Positions 8,637 to 17,065 of a stretch of DNA of 64,000 nucleotides are shown one piece after another. This stretch comes from an uncultured bacterium. Lineage in GTDB: Bacteria; Pseudomonadota; Alphaproteobacteria; Rhodospirillales; Rhodospirillaceae. A program made the position numbers and the translations under genes. Position 1 is the first letter of the stretch; each line of letters opens with the position of its first letter. The notes below the pieces were generated by a model. That model searched no databases and was not told the DNA's origin. It saw only the letters and a program-made list of their open reading frames with translations. The DNA lies in NCBI GenBank assembly GCA_903888485.1, contig CAISTS010000088.1, positions 1 through 64,000 on the forward strand, written 5' to 3'.

Positions 8637-10457
8637 TTAGCTGGTCTTCTCCAGTTCGTCGATGAAGCCCTCTATCGTTTTCATACCCCGCCGCCAGAAG
8701 CCGGGATCGGTGGCATCGAGACCAAAGGGCGCCAGCAGTTCCTTGTGGCGCAGCTTGCCGCCGGCCGCCAGCATATCAAGGTACTTCTTCTCAAAGTCCG
8801 GCACGGCCTTGGTGGCGTACACATTATAGAGCGCGTTCACGAGGCAATCTCCGAAGGCATAGGCGTAGACGTAGAACGGCACATGCAGGAAGTGGCTGAT
8901 GTAGGTCCAGTAGACTTTGTACTCGTCGTCGAAGTTGAACGCCGGCCCCAGGCTCTCTTTCTGCACGCCCATCCAGATCTCGCAGAGCTGTTCGGAGGAG
9001 AGCTCGCCGGCCTTGCGCGCATCGTGCACCTGGCGCTCGAACTCATGGAAGGCAATCTGGCGCACCACGGTGTTGAGCATGTCCTCGACTTTACCGGCGA
9101 GCAGCGCACGGCGGCGCGCGGGGTCCTTCTCGGCTTTGAGCAGCGCCTGGAAGGTGAGCATCTCGCCAAACACCGAAGCGGTCTCGGCCAACGTCAAGGG
9201 CGTGCCGGAGATCAGCGCACCCTGGGGCGCGGCCAGCACCTGGTGCACACCGTGGCCAAGCTCGTGGGCCAGCGTCTGCACATCGCGCGTGCTGCCGAGG
9301 TAGTTGAGCAGGATATACGGATGGGCCGAGGGCACGGTCGGATGCGAGAACGCGCCCGAGGCCTTGCCGGGCCGCGCGGGGGCATCGATCCAGTTCTTGT
9401 TGAAGAAGTCATCGACAATGCCGGCCAGCTTCGGTGAGAACGCAGCATAAGCGCTGCGCACCGTGCTCTGGGCTTCAGCCCAGGGAATGTCGCGGTGCTC
9501 GACCGTCGGCAGCGGCGCGTTGCGGTCCCAGTACTCGAGCTTATCTTTGCCGAGCCACTTGGCCTTGAGCTTGTAATAGCGGTGCGCCGTGTCGGCAAAG
9601 GCGCCTTTGGCGGCCGAAACGAGAGCATCGACGACTTCGTCTTCCACCAGGTTGGCGATGTTGCGCGACGATACGGGGCGCGCGAACTTGCGCCACTCGT
9701 CTTCCACCGCCTTGTCCTTGGCGAGCACGTTGGTGATCAGCGTAAAAAGCGACATCTGCGCGCCGAGGGCCGCACCGATGCTCTTCGCTGCGGCCTTGCG
9801 GCGCTCGGGTTTCGGGTCCGAAAGACGGTTGAGCGCGGCTGTGAGCGTGAGTTTCTCCCCATCCACATCGCAGCGCATGCCGGCGAGCGTCTCGTCGAAC
9901 AGGCGCACCCAGGTCGTGCGGCCGGTCATGGACTTGTCGAGGAACAGCTTTTCCAGATCGTCGGAGAGCTCGTGCGCGCGCATCACGCGCAGATCCCGGA
10001 TCCAGGGCGCGTAGCGCGCCGCGCTGGGGTCGGTCATCTTCTCGGCAAGTGTCGCGTCGTCCAGGCGGTTGATCTCGAGCGTGAAAAACAGAGTCTTGCC
10101 GCCCATCACGGTCAAGCGCTCAACGGTGTCCTGGTAAAAGCGCCCGCGCTCGGGGCTGGAGACGTCGCCGGACTGGTAGAGCTGGGCGTAGCTGCCGATC
10201 TTGCCGGTGATCTCGCTGAGGGCCTCGTATTCGGCAATGGCCGCGCCGAAGGTCTTGCTGTCCATGGCCCCAACCTTGCCGCGGTGGCCTTCGAACACGG
10301 CGATGCGCTTCTCCACAGCCGCGAGGTCGGCCTTAAGGTCGGCGCCGTCGGGCGCGCTGTAAAGGTCGGCGAGGTTCCATTCGGGCAGCGCCCCAAGGCT
10401 CGCCCCCGTGCCGGCCGGATCGTCCTTAGGAATTGTGACAGACTGAAAGCGAACCAT
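8637..10457 (-). CDS. pepF: Oligoendopeptidase F (M3 family zinc metallopeptidase)
   Basis: 606 residues. I start at the ATG at 10457 (MVRFQSVTIPKDD), 8 nt after AGGAGG, rather than the ATG-like start at 10523. The zinc site LAHELGHGVHQ lies at about residues 392-402, with the third ligand Glu expected in the following LAETASVFGE. The N-terminal half is the helical M3B lid domain. PepF cleaves short cytoplasmic peptides, recycling amino acids. The next gene on the strand is the ABC1 kinase, coupled to the stop codon. Length and catalytic residues are normal. Confidence 0.93.
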   Translation of the reverse strand: MVRFQSVTIPKDDPAGTGASLGALPEWNLADLYSAPDGADLKADLAAVEKRIAVFEGHRGKVGAMDSKTFGAAIAEYEALSEITGKIGSYAQLYQSGDVSSPERGRFYQDTVERLTVMGGKTLFFTLEINRLDDATLAEKMTDPSAARYAPWIRDLRVMRAHELSDDLEKLFLDKSMTGRTTWVRLFDETLAGMRCDVDGEKLTLTAALNRLSDPKPERRKAAAKSIGAALGAQMSLFTLITNVLAKDKAVEDEWRKFARPVSSRNIANLVEDEVVDALVSAAKGAFADTAHRYYKLKAKWLGKDKLEYWDRNAPLPTVEHRDIPWAEAQSTVRSAYAAFSPKLAGIVDDFFNKNWIDAPARPGKASGAFSHPTVPSAHPYILLNYLGSTRDVQTLAHELGHGVHQVLAAPQGALISGTPLTLAETASVFGEMLTFQALLKAEKDPARRRALLAGKVEDMLNTVVRQIAFHEFERQVHDARKAGELSSEQLCEIWMGVQKESLGPAFNFDDEYKVYWTYISHFLHVPFYVYAYAFGDCLVNALYNVYATKAVPDFEKKYLDMLAAGGKLRHKELLAPFGLDATDPGFWRRGMKTIEGFIDELEKTS

Positions 10458-10588
10458 GGGAAACCTCCTAGAGGACATATAGGCCGCCACGCCCGACCCG
10501 CAAACATAACCGGCCGCAAACATAATCCCCCCGGTTAACGCTGGACAGGTGCCAAGATAAGCCCGAAAAATGGCCGCCTTACCGGAAG

Positions 10589-12409
10589 ATGGGAGCGCGC
10601 GGCTTGGCGGAGATCGGCTATTCCATGGACCTCGCGGCGGTCACCAGTCTGCCCGCGATGTTCTTTGCCCAGGCCAAGCGGCTGGGGGATCGTCCGTTCC
10701 TCTGGGCCAAGGTCGATGACGTCTATCGCCCACACAGCTGGAACGCCGTGGCCGAACGCATTACCTGCGCCGCTCACGGCCTGAAGGCCGCCGGCGTGAA
10801 GGCCGGCGACCGCGTGATGCTGGTTTCCGAGAACCGCCCCGAGTGGCTGATCGCCGACCTCGCCATCATGAGCATCGGCGCCATCGCCGTGCCGACCTAC
10901 ACCACCAATACCGACGTCAACCACCTCCACATCATCAATGACTCCGGCGCGCGGGTGATCATCGTCTCGACGCCGCAGCTCGCGCGCCACGTGCTGTCCG
11001 CCGCCGCGGAGTCCGACCAGAAAGTCGTGCTCTACGTCATCGACGAGCCCGAGAAGACCATGAAGTCCGACACCACGGTGCGCCCGTGGTCGGACCTGCT
11101 CACGGCGGGTACGAACCAGCCTTCGCCGCCGCCCGACGTGGTGATGCTGAAACGCGACGAGGTGAGTTGTATCATCTACACTTCGGGTACCGGCGGTTTG
11201 CCGCGCGGCGTGATGCTGACGCACGGCAATATCATCCGCAACTGCATGGGCGCCACGGAAGTGCTGCGCCCGCTCGGCATCGGCGAGGAAGTGTTTCTGT
11301 CCTTCCTGCCCCTCTCCCACTCCTACGAACATTCGGGTGGGCAGTTCTTCCCGATCTCCCTCGGCGCGCAGATCTACTACGCCGAGCGCGTCGAGACGCT
11401 GACCACCAACCTCAGCGAGGCGCGCCCGACACTCATGACCGCCGTGCCGCGGCTCTATGAAAGCATGCGCGCGCGCATCCTCGCCGGACTGAAGGCGCAG
11501 TCGTCCTTCCGGCGCAACATGTTCAATCTCGCCGTCGAGCTCGGCCGCAAGCGCTATGAGACGCCGGGCGCCATGACCGCATGGGACAACATCCGCGACA
11601 AGGCTTGTGACCTCTTGGTCCGCTCGAAGGTGAGGAAGCGCTTCGGCGGGCGGCTGAAGGCGATGATCTCGGGCGGCGCGCCGCTCAACTATGACGTCGG
11701 CGTGTTCTTCATCGCCCTTGGCGTGCGCCTCTTGCAAGGCTATGGCCAGACCGAAGCCGGTCCGGTCATCAGCGCCAACATGCCGTTCAAGATCAAACTC
11801 AAGACCGTGGGGCCACCGCTGGTGGGTGTTGAGGTCAAGATCGCCGACGACGGCGAGATTCTGGTGCGCGGCGAATTGGTGATGAAAGGCTATTGGAACG
11901 ATCCCGATGCGACGCTGGCGACCATCGACGAGGATGGCTGGCTGCACACCGGCGACATCGGTCATCTCGATGAGGACAACTACATCGAGATCACCGACCG
12001 CAAGAAGGACATCATCGTCAATTCCGGCGGCGACAACGTCTCGCCACAGCGCATCCAGGGCGTGCTCGGTCTGGAAGAGTCCGTCGCCCAATCCATGGCC
12101 TACGGTGACAAGCGGCCCTACATCACCGCTCTGATCGTGCCCGACGCCGACTTCGCTGCGAACTGGGCCAAGGACCACAACACCGCGCCCGATCTCGCCG
12201 CGCTCGCGAATAACCCTGAGTTCAAGGCGGTCATCGGCAAGGCCGTGGAGAACGCCAACAAGCAGCTGAGCGCCATCGAGAAGGTACGTAAATTCGTGCT
12301 GGCGACGCAGGCCTTCACCGTCGAGAACGGCATGATGACGCCGACCCTCAAGGTCCGCCGCCACGCCATCCTGCGCGAATACAAAGAAGCGCTCGACGCT
12401 TTGTATTAG
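10589..12409 (+). CDS. Long-chain fatty-acid-CoA ligase (AMP-forming)
   Basis: 606 residues; an ATG at 10625 (MDLAAVTSLPAMFF) fits the family N-terminus better and may be the true start. Adenylate-forming motifs are in order: YTSGTGGLPRG (P-loop; the usual second T is G), LPLSHSYEHS, ISGGAPL, YGQTEAGP, WLHTGDIG, ITDRKKDIIV and the C-terminal TPTLKVRR with the catalytic Lys. It activates fatty acids for beta-oxidation or lipid synthesis, in the FadD15-like group. The DUF429 gene begins 2 bp after its stop. Confidence 0.92.
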   Translation: MGARGLAEIGYSMDLAAVTSLPAMFFAQAKRLGDRPFLWAKVDDVYRPHSWNAVAERITCAAHGLKAAGVKAGDRVMLVSENRPEWLIADLAIMSIGAIAVPTYTTNTDVNHLHIINDSGARVIIVSTPQLARHVLSAAAESDQKVVLYVIDEPEKTMKSDTTVRPWSDLLTAGTNQPSPPPDVVMLKRDEVSCIIYTSGTGGLPRGVMLTHGNIIRNCMGATEVLRPLGIGEEVFLSFLPLSHSYEHSGGQFFPISLGAQIYYAERVETLTTNLSEARPTLMTAVPRLYESMRARILAGLKAQSSFRRNMFNLAVELGRKRYETPGAMTAWDNIRDKACDLLVRSKVRKRFGGRLKAMISGGAPLNYDVGVFFIALGVRLLQGYGQTEAGPVISANMPFKIKLKTVGPPLVGVEVKIADDGEILVRGELVMKGYWNDPDATLATIDEDGWLHTGDIGHLDEDNYIEITDRKKDIIVNSGGDNVSPQRIQGVLGLEESVAQSMAYGDKRPYITALIVPDADFAANWAKDHNTAPDLAALANNPEFKAVIGKAVENANKQLSAIEKVRKFVLATQAFTVENGMMTPTLKVRRHAILREYKEALDALY

Positions 12410-12411
12410 TC

Positions 12412-13218
12412 GTGTGGCTCGGGCTCGATTTCTCCGGCAATGACAAGATGTGGTCGCCCGGATGCGGGCGCTCCAACGTTTGGCTGGCGGCGATCGACGA
12501 CGACAAGGTGCTGTCGCTGCGCCGCGTGCAGGAGCTGCCGGGCCATGAGCATCCCTTCCCGCGCCTCGCGCGCTTTTTGAAAGAGACCGATTTCGTCGCC
12601 TGCGGCGTCGATGCGCCGTTCGCGCTGCCGGCGGCGCATATGCCGCGTGGGCATGGGGCGCTGCTGAAGGCGGTGGCCGGTCTGCCGCGCGGCGATAGGC
12701 TTTTTGCGAAGGGTGCGGCGTTGGTGGATTGGGCGCGGGATCGCGCGGCGCTCACGAGCGCCAAACCCATGCGCGACACCGAACGGCACTGGCGGGGCCA
12801 AGGCCTCAACGTGCGCTCGACCTTGTGGAACGGCCCGCGCGGCGGAGCCGCCTTCACGGCGGCGTGCCTGACCCTCCTACACGCGGCGGGAAGGCCTTGT
12901 TATCCGTGGTCGAAGGCAACACAGGGCGTGATGCTGGAAACCTTCCCCATGGCGCAGCTTAGGACCTGGGGGCTGCCGCATGTCGGCTACGACGGTGCCA
13001 GAGGCGCCGCCGCGCGCAAAGCCATCGTCAGTGGATTGGCGGAAAGAGTACGGCTGCCGGGAGCCGTGCGAGCTCAAATGCTGACCTCGGCCGATGCGCT
13101 CGACGCAATTGCGTGCGCCTTGAGTGCGCGCGCATGGAGCCGTGGGCACGGCCTTTCTTACGGCCGCCCGCAGCCCCACCGGATGCGCCGGGAGGGGTGG
13201 ATCGCCGTCGGCGCATGA
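12412..13218 (+). CDS. DUF429 protein (predicted RNase H-fold nuclease)
   Basis: 268 residues from a GTG start 2 bp after the acyl-CoA ligase stop, so translation is probably coupled. It opens with WLGLDFSGND, the first acidic residue of an RNase H-like core, then GVDAPFAL with a second Asp. Near the C-terminus SADALDAIACALSARAW carries the remaining Asp pair, the strongest DUF429 signature. The family is predicted to be a nuclease or phosphotransferase and no substrate is established. It converges on gapR, with the two stops adjacent. Confidence 0.75.
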   Translation: MWLGLDFSGNDKMWSPGCGRSNVWLAAIDDDKVLSLRRVQELPGHEHPFPRLARFLKETDFVACGVDAPFALPAAHMPRGHGALLKAVAGLPRGDRLFAKGAALVDWARDRAALTSAKPMRDTERHWRGQGLNVRSTLWNGPRGGAAFTAACLTLLHAAGRPCYPWSKATQGVMLETFPMAQLRTWGLPHVGYDGARGAAARKAIVSGLAERVRLPGAVRAQMLTSADALDAIACALSARAWSRGHGLSYGRPQPHRMRREGWIAVGA

Positions 13219-13470
13219 TCACATGCCGATGGCGTCGATGTAGACCTGCAGAAGCGCTTCCTGCTCCTGGCGCTCGGCGGTGTCGAGCTTCCTAAGCGAG
13301 ATCACCTTGCGCATGATCTTGGGGTCGTAGCCCGCCGACTTGGCCTCGGAATAGACCTCGCGGATATCCGCGCCCATGGTCTTCTTCTCTTCCTCGAGGC
13401 GCTCGATGCGCGAGATGAAGCTCTTCAGGCGCTGGGCCGAAATCCCTTTGTCAGCCTGGCCGTCGGGCAT
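13219..13470 (-). CDS. gapR: GapR-family nucleoid-associated DNA-binding protein
   Basis: 83 residues, the usual size of DUF2312/GapR. The N-terminal half is a long coiled-coil helix ([18 protein letters not shown]), followed by [31 protein letters not shown]. In Caulobacter GapR clamps overtwisted DNA ahead of replication forks and transcription and is essential. All key helices are present. The upstream region (13471-13669) carries an exact DnaA box and two hairpins. Confidence 0.92.
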   Translation of the reverse strand: MPDGQADKGISAQRLKSFISRIERLEEEKKTMGADIREVYSEAKSAGYDPKIMRKVISLRKLDTAERQEQEALLQVYIDAIGM

Positions 13471-13536
13471 GGTCCACTCCTACGTTCAACGAAAAACCGG
13501 GAGCGGACCATAGCGCAGCGCACCCGCCGCACAAGC

Positions 13537-13545
13537 TGTGGATAA
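13537..13545 (-). promoter_or_regulatory. Perfect DnaA box upstream of gapR
   Basis: TGTGGATAA on the plus strand is TTATCCACA on the minus strand, the consensus DnaA box. It lies 67 bp upstream of the gapR start. A single box can occur by chance, so a regulatory role is inferred only from its position. A separate hairpin, TTGTGGG/CCCACAA, follows at 13552-13572. Confidence 0.4.
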
Positions 13546-13616
13546 CGAGGATTGTGGGGGCAACACCCACAAATCGTCGTCCTCGGGCAAGCGCGCAGCG
13601 CGCGACCTTGCTCTGG

Positions 13617-13639
13617 GTCCTCGGAACAAGTCCGAGGAC
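13617..13639. repeat. ACAAG-loop palindrome between gapR and DUF1244
   Basis: GTCCTCGGA-ACAAG-TCCGAGGAC: a perfect 9-bp stem with loop ACAAG. The stem differs from the copy at 21950-21972 but keeps its base pairing and identical loop, as expected of a structural repeat family. Confidence 0.6.
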
Positions 13640-13669
13640 GGCAGCGGAGTTGGTTGCGGGAACCTCGCC

Positions 13670-13987
13670 CTACTCCACCACGCCGATCTTGGCGTGCCCG
13701 GCCTTGCCTTCTTCGTAGGCTTTCTCCTGCGAAGGAGTCGCGGGGCGCTGGTGCTTAGCTTTCCATTCCGCCAGCGGCATGCCGTAGACCACCTGGTGGG
13801 CTTCTTCGATGGTCGTCGGCGCGCCGTAGTGGTCGGCGGCGGCCTTGTACCACTTGGACAGGCAGTTGCGGCAGAAGCCGGCCATGTTCATGAGATCGAT
13901 GTTCTGCACGTCGCTACGCTTTTGCAGATGCTGCACCAGCCCACGAAAGGCGGCAGCTTCGGATTTGAGACGTGTGAGTTCGTCCAT
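13670..13987 (-). CDS. DUF1244 family protein
   Basis: 105 residues. The core HLQKRSDVQNIDLMNMAGF followed by CRNCLSKWY and later YGMPLAEWKAKHQ is the DUF1244 signature of small alphaproteobacterial and gammaproteobacterial proteins. The CRNC pair could bind metal, but this is inference. No enzymatic role is known to me. It starts 9 bp after the N-formylglutamate amidohydrolase stop on the same strand, so the two form an operon. Confidence 0.85.
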   Translation of the reverse strand: MDELTRLKSEAAAFRGLVQHLQKRSDVQNIDLMNMAGFCRNCLSKWYKAAADHYGAPTTIEEAHQVVYGMPLAEWKAKHQRPATPSQEKAYEEGKAGHAKIGVVE

Positions 13988-13996
13988 GACGACCTC

Positions 13997-14803
13997 CTAA
14001 TAATGTTCGATCCGGTGCAGATCCGGATGCGCCATCATGGGCGCCAGCACTTCGGCGAGCAAGTCCGCCCAACGCTCCTGCCCTTCCTTGGAGCCGATTT
14101 GATCTTGCCGGATCTCGAGTTCTGCGTGCGGCAGGCCATGCGCGATGCCGTGCACTTTCAGCCCATAGCCGTGCGTGATCCCGGAGTACGGCTCATTGGC
14201 CCCGACAACAAGACCTTCACGCCCACGGAACGCGGCAAGCAGGAGATTGGCGAAACGCTCATCGAGGCCGTAGAGCACGCCAACGTTCCAGGGCCGAGGC
14301 TTTGCACCTATGTTCAGCGCCGGCGTGAAGCTGTGCAATGCGAGCACCACCGGCATCATGCCGAGCCGCTGCAGCCGCCCGATGTTCCCGTCGATGCAGC
14401 GATGGTAGGGCCAGAACAAGGCGCCGGCGCGCGCGTGGCGGTCGTCTTCCGACAGGTTCTCATTCGGCACGATGACCGTGCCGTCGCTGCGCGGCGGGAT
14501 CGACTGCGGATCGCCGAGCGGCCGGTTGACGTCGATGATCAGGCGCGTGTAGCTCGCCAGGACCGCCGTGCAGTTCATGCGCGCGGCCAGCGCACGCGCG
14601 ACGCCCGCGACGCCGATATCCCAACCGATGTGGCGTGTGAGTTCGCCGGGCGGAAGGCCCATATGGCCGAGATGCCGCGGTACCAGATTGCCGGCGTGAT
14701 CACCCGTGATAAGCAACGGCGAGGTTGCTTCGGGATTGACGATCTCTACGGCGGAGGGATCTTCCGCCGACAAGAATGCCGGCGGGGATAGCGCATCAGA
14801 CAT
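13997..14803 (-). CDS. N-formylglutamate amidohydrolase family protein
   Basis: 268 residues. LLITGDHAGNLVPRHLG at the N-terminus, HIGWDIGVAGVARALA, YTRLIIDVNRPLGDP and VLALHSFTPAL give the four conserved blocks of the N-formylglutamate deformylase family, with probable zinc ligands in DHAGN and LHSF. The classical reaction is N-formyl-L-glutamate to glutamate and formate, in histidine degradation. No hut genes are near, so this member may act on another N-acyl amino acid. Followed by DUF1244 on the same strand. Confidence 0.88.
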   Translation of the reverse strand: MSDALSPPAFLSAEDPSAVEIVNPEATSPLLITGDHAGNLVPRHLGHMGLPPGELTRHIGWDIGVAGVARALAARMNCTAVLASYTRLIIDVNRPLGDPQSIPPRSDGTVIVPNENLSEDDRHARAGALFWPYHRCIDGNIGRLQRLGMMPVVLALHSFTPALNIGAKPRPWNVGVLYGLDERFANLLLAAFRGREGLVVGANEPYSGITHGYGLKVHGIAHGLPHAELEIRQDQIGSKEGQERWADLLAEVLAPMMAHPDLHRIEHY

Positions 14804-14823
14804 AGCGAACTTGACGCCTCGGG

Positions 14824-15249
14824 TTATTTTCCGTGCGGATTGGCCGGCTTGGGCTGCTCTTCTTCCTTCTGACGCACCAGGGTGCGCGGCTGCATGCCTT
14901 CGAACTGGATGACCATCACGTCCGGTCCATTGACGCGTACGGCCATGGGCTCACCGACTTCGCCCGTTGGCGTCAGCATCAGGGACCCGTTGTTCTGTTT
15001 GGCGTAGCTCACCTGAATGGTCGTCGGCGGTCCGTTGCCGAGGCCGCGGGTGTCGAGCGTGTGGAAGGTCACGGCATAGGGCGTGAAGGTGATCATCATC
15101 GCCGAACCGTCGGGCAGCTTGTCGATCCAGGAGCCAATGACGGCCGCGGACTCGCCGCGTGCCGACGGCGCCGCCGCCACAGCCTCGCCCATGTTCATCA
15201 CGAGCATCACGAGGCCGATCAAAGCCGCGCCGAAACGAAGAATGTGCAT
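14824..15249 (-). CDS. Exported hypothetical protein
   Basis: 141 residues. MHILRFGAALIGLVMLVMN followed by MGEAVAAAP is a signal peptide. The mature part reads like a small beta-sheet domain (IGSWIDKLPDGSAMMITFTPYAVTFHTLD ... SLMLTPTGE), reminiscent of lipocalin-like or extracellular hypothetical domains. The C-terminal tail is charged (RQKEEEQPKPANPHGK). No named family recognised. It is separated by 20 bp from the downstream amidohydrolase gene on the same strand and diverges from an EamA transporter. Confidence 0.6.
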   Translation of the reverse strand: MHILRFGAALIGLVMLVMNMGEAVAAAPSARGESAAVIGSWIDKLPDGSAMMITFTPYAVTFHTLDTRGLGNGPPTTIQVSYAKQNNGSLMLTPTGEVGEPMAVRVNGPDVMVIQFEGMQPRTLVRQKEEEQPKPANPHGK

Positions 15250-15374
15250 TATGTCCTCCTGCCGCCCGGATCGGGCATAGTGTTACATTATATAGGAGAA
15301 TGGGCGGCGCTCCATGGCACAAAAGGCCTGCCGAAAAAGCGCCCGAATACCCGCCAAAGCCGCGAAATGCCACG

Positions 15375-16331
15375 ATGACGACCGATCCTGATGCCTTGAG
15401 CTTTGCACCGGTAGCGCCCACGCACCCGCCGCGCAGCTTCATCGCGCGCCACGCCTTCGCGCTGCTCATCATCGGATTCCTGTTCTCGGCATTCTCGCCG
15501 ATCTTCGTGCGCCTGGCCGAGACCGGCCCCATTTCCACGGCAGCGGGACGCATGCTGCTACCTCTACCGTTCTTCCTTGTGCTCCTGTGGCTACGCCGTG
15601 GCGACCGGCTGCCCACGGCGACGCAAACCGGGCGTCACGACTTCTGGCTCGTCGTCCTCAGCGGCGTCTTCTTCGCCGGCGACCTCTTCCTGTGGAATTC
15701 ATCGATCATGATGACCACGGTGGCCAAGGCGAGCGTGCTCGCCAACATTACTCCTGTATTCGTGGTGCTGGGCGCGTGGCTGCTGTTCAAGGAACGGCCG
15801 CGCTGGCTATTCGTCGTCGGCACCGCCGTGGCGCTGGGGGGCTCGGTGCTGATCATGCGCGAAGGTCTGATCGTGGCGGGCGGCGAAGCGCGCGGCGTGC
15901 TGGCGGGTGATCTCTCCGCCATGGGCGCGGCGGCGTTCTACTCCGGCTACGTGCTCACCCTCTCACGCGTGCGCAAGTGCGCCTCCATCGTCGCAACCAT
16001 GGCCATCGGGGGCGCGACGGCGGGCGCGATCTTGTTTGGCCTTGCGTGGGCGCTTGAGGATCAGATGTGGCCGCGCACGACCGAGGGCTGGCTCACGCAT
16101 CTCGGCATGGTGCTGTTCGTGCAGATCGGCGGCCACATGCTGATCGCCATGTCGCTGGCGCATGTATCGGCGGGTCTTGTTGCGACGTTGTTCCTCGCCC
16201 AGCCGCTGATCCCCGGCCTCGTGGCCTGGATCTTATTCGGCGAAGCGGTCACGGCGCCGCAAGCCATCGGTGCTATCGCTCTGCTCGCCGGTCTCGAAAT
16301 CTCCCGCCGCGGCACGCCGACATCGGACTGA
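15375..16331 (+). CDS. EamA-family (DMT superfamily) transporter
   Basis: 318 residues when started at the ATG at 15375 (MTTDPDALSF); an upstream extension to 15159 overlaps the divergent gene and has no membrane character. About ten transmembrane helices in two EamA halves, for example FALLIIGFLFSAFSPIFVRLAE and, in the second half, GLVATLFLAQPLIPGLVAWI. DMT proteins export amino acids, purines or other metabolites; the substrate cannot be read from sequence. A second EamA gene lies at 28762. Confidence 0.85.
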   Translation: MTTDPDALSFAPVAPTHPPRSFIARHAFALLIIGFLFSAFSPIFVRLAETGPISTAAGRMLLPLPFFLVLLWLRRGDRLPTATQTGRHDFWLVVLSGVFFAGDLFLWNSSIMMTTVAKASVLANITPVFVVLGAWLLFKERPRWLFVVGTAVALGGSVLIMREGLIVAGGEARGVLAGDLSAMGAAAFYSGYVLTLSRVRKCASIVATMAIGGATAGAILFGLAWALEDQMWPRTTEGWLTHLGMVLFVQIGGHMLIAMSLAHVSAGLVATLFLAQPLIPGLVAWILFGEAVTAPQAIGAIALLAGLEISRRGTPTSD

Positions 16332-16353
16332 TCGACGTGCCGCGTAAGAGACT

Positions 16354-16830
16354 CTAGTGCTTCTCGCCGTCGTGCGGCGCGAGCGATTTGGCGAGGTCGC
16401 AGATTCGGCCGCGCACCGCGTAGTCGGGAATCTTGTAGAAAGCGCGCATCAGCTCGAGGGCCTGGCGGCCTTCGTCGACAATCTCGTTACGCTCGATCTT
16501 CGGGGCTTCGCCGCCGAGATTGCGGGGGCTGAGCGCGTCGGTGGCATCGTCCATATCCTCAAAGAAAAAGGACATCGGACACTCGAGGACGCGGCTCAGG
16601 TCCCACAGGCGGCTGGCACCTATACGATTTGCGCCGCGTTCGTACTTCTGCACCTGCTGGAAGGTCAGACCAATGGCAGCACCGAGCTGCTCTTGGCTCA
16701 TGCCCAGCATCGTGCGGCGCAGACGTACGCGGCGGCCGACGTGAACATCGACAGGGTTAGGACTGCCCGTGGCAAGGCGGCCGCGTGGCGTACGGCTGCG
16801 GGGCATGTAGTCATCGTGGGCGGTCTCCAT
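16354..16830 (-). CDS. XRE-family helix-turn-helix regulator
   Basis: 158 residues. I start at METAHDDYMP (ATG at 16830), behind AGAGGA with 5-nt spacing. The HTH (about residues 28-85) contains VGRRVRLRRTMLGMSQEQLG and AAIGLTFQQVQKYERGANRI, the near-invariant form found throughout alphaproteobacteria, followed by the FFFEDM linker. The C-terminal helical part may mediate oligomerisation. Targets are unknown. The 16867-17065 region between this gene and the divergent pyk holds no further gene I can support. Confidence 0.85.
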   Translation of the reverse strand: METAHDDYMPRSRTPRGRLATGSPNPVDVHVGRRVRLRRTMLGMSQEQLGAAIGLTFQQVQKYERGANRIGASRLWDLSRVLECPMSFFFEDMDDATDALSPRNLGGEAPKIERNEIVDEGRQALELMRAFYKIPDYAVRGRICDLAKSLAPHDGEKH

Positions 16831-17065
16831 AAATTCCTCTAAATAGAATGGTTTTAAGTATCGCAATTATGATGTGCAAAGACTGGGCCAACTCCTGAAT
16901 GCGTGATTTGTGCGCGTATGTGAGGAGCGGCAGCCCTTTGGCTGTAAGAAACTCCAGAAGTGCCCGCTTCAGTCGTAAACAAAACTGACAACTGCGGCGC
17001 GCACTCGAGAAATCATCAAATTTGCGCCCCTCGCCACCTGCAATTCTCCCGTGTAATGTCGGCCC

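Noticed and set aside
7989-9437. 482-codon plus-strand frame
   Set aside because: Antisense to the ABC1 kinase and pepF, both with complete catalytic motifs; the translation is His/Arg/Gly-rich without domains.
10535-12364. 609-codon minus-strand frame
   Set aside because: Mirror of the acyl-CoA ligase gene, which has all adenylation motifs.
14951-15616. 221-codon minus-strand frame
   Set aside because: Overlaps the real exported-protein gene in another frame and the EamA gene on the other strand.
16867-17065. Possible small gene upstream of pyk
   Set aside because: A minus-strand frame crosses the region but has no start codon with ribosome-binding site and overlaps pyk.
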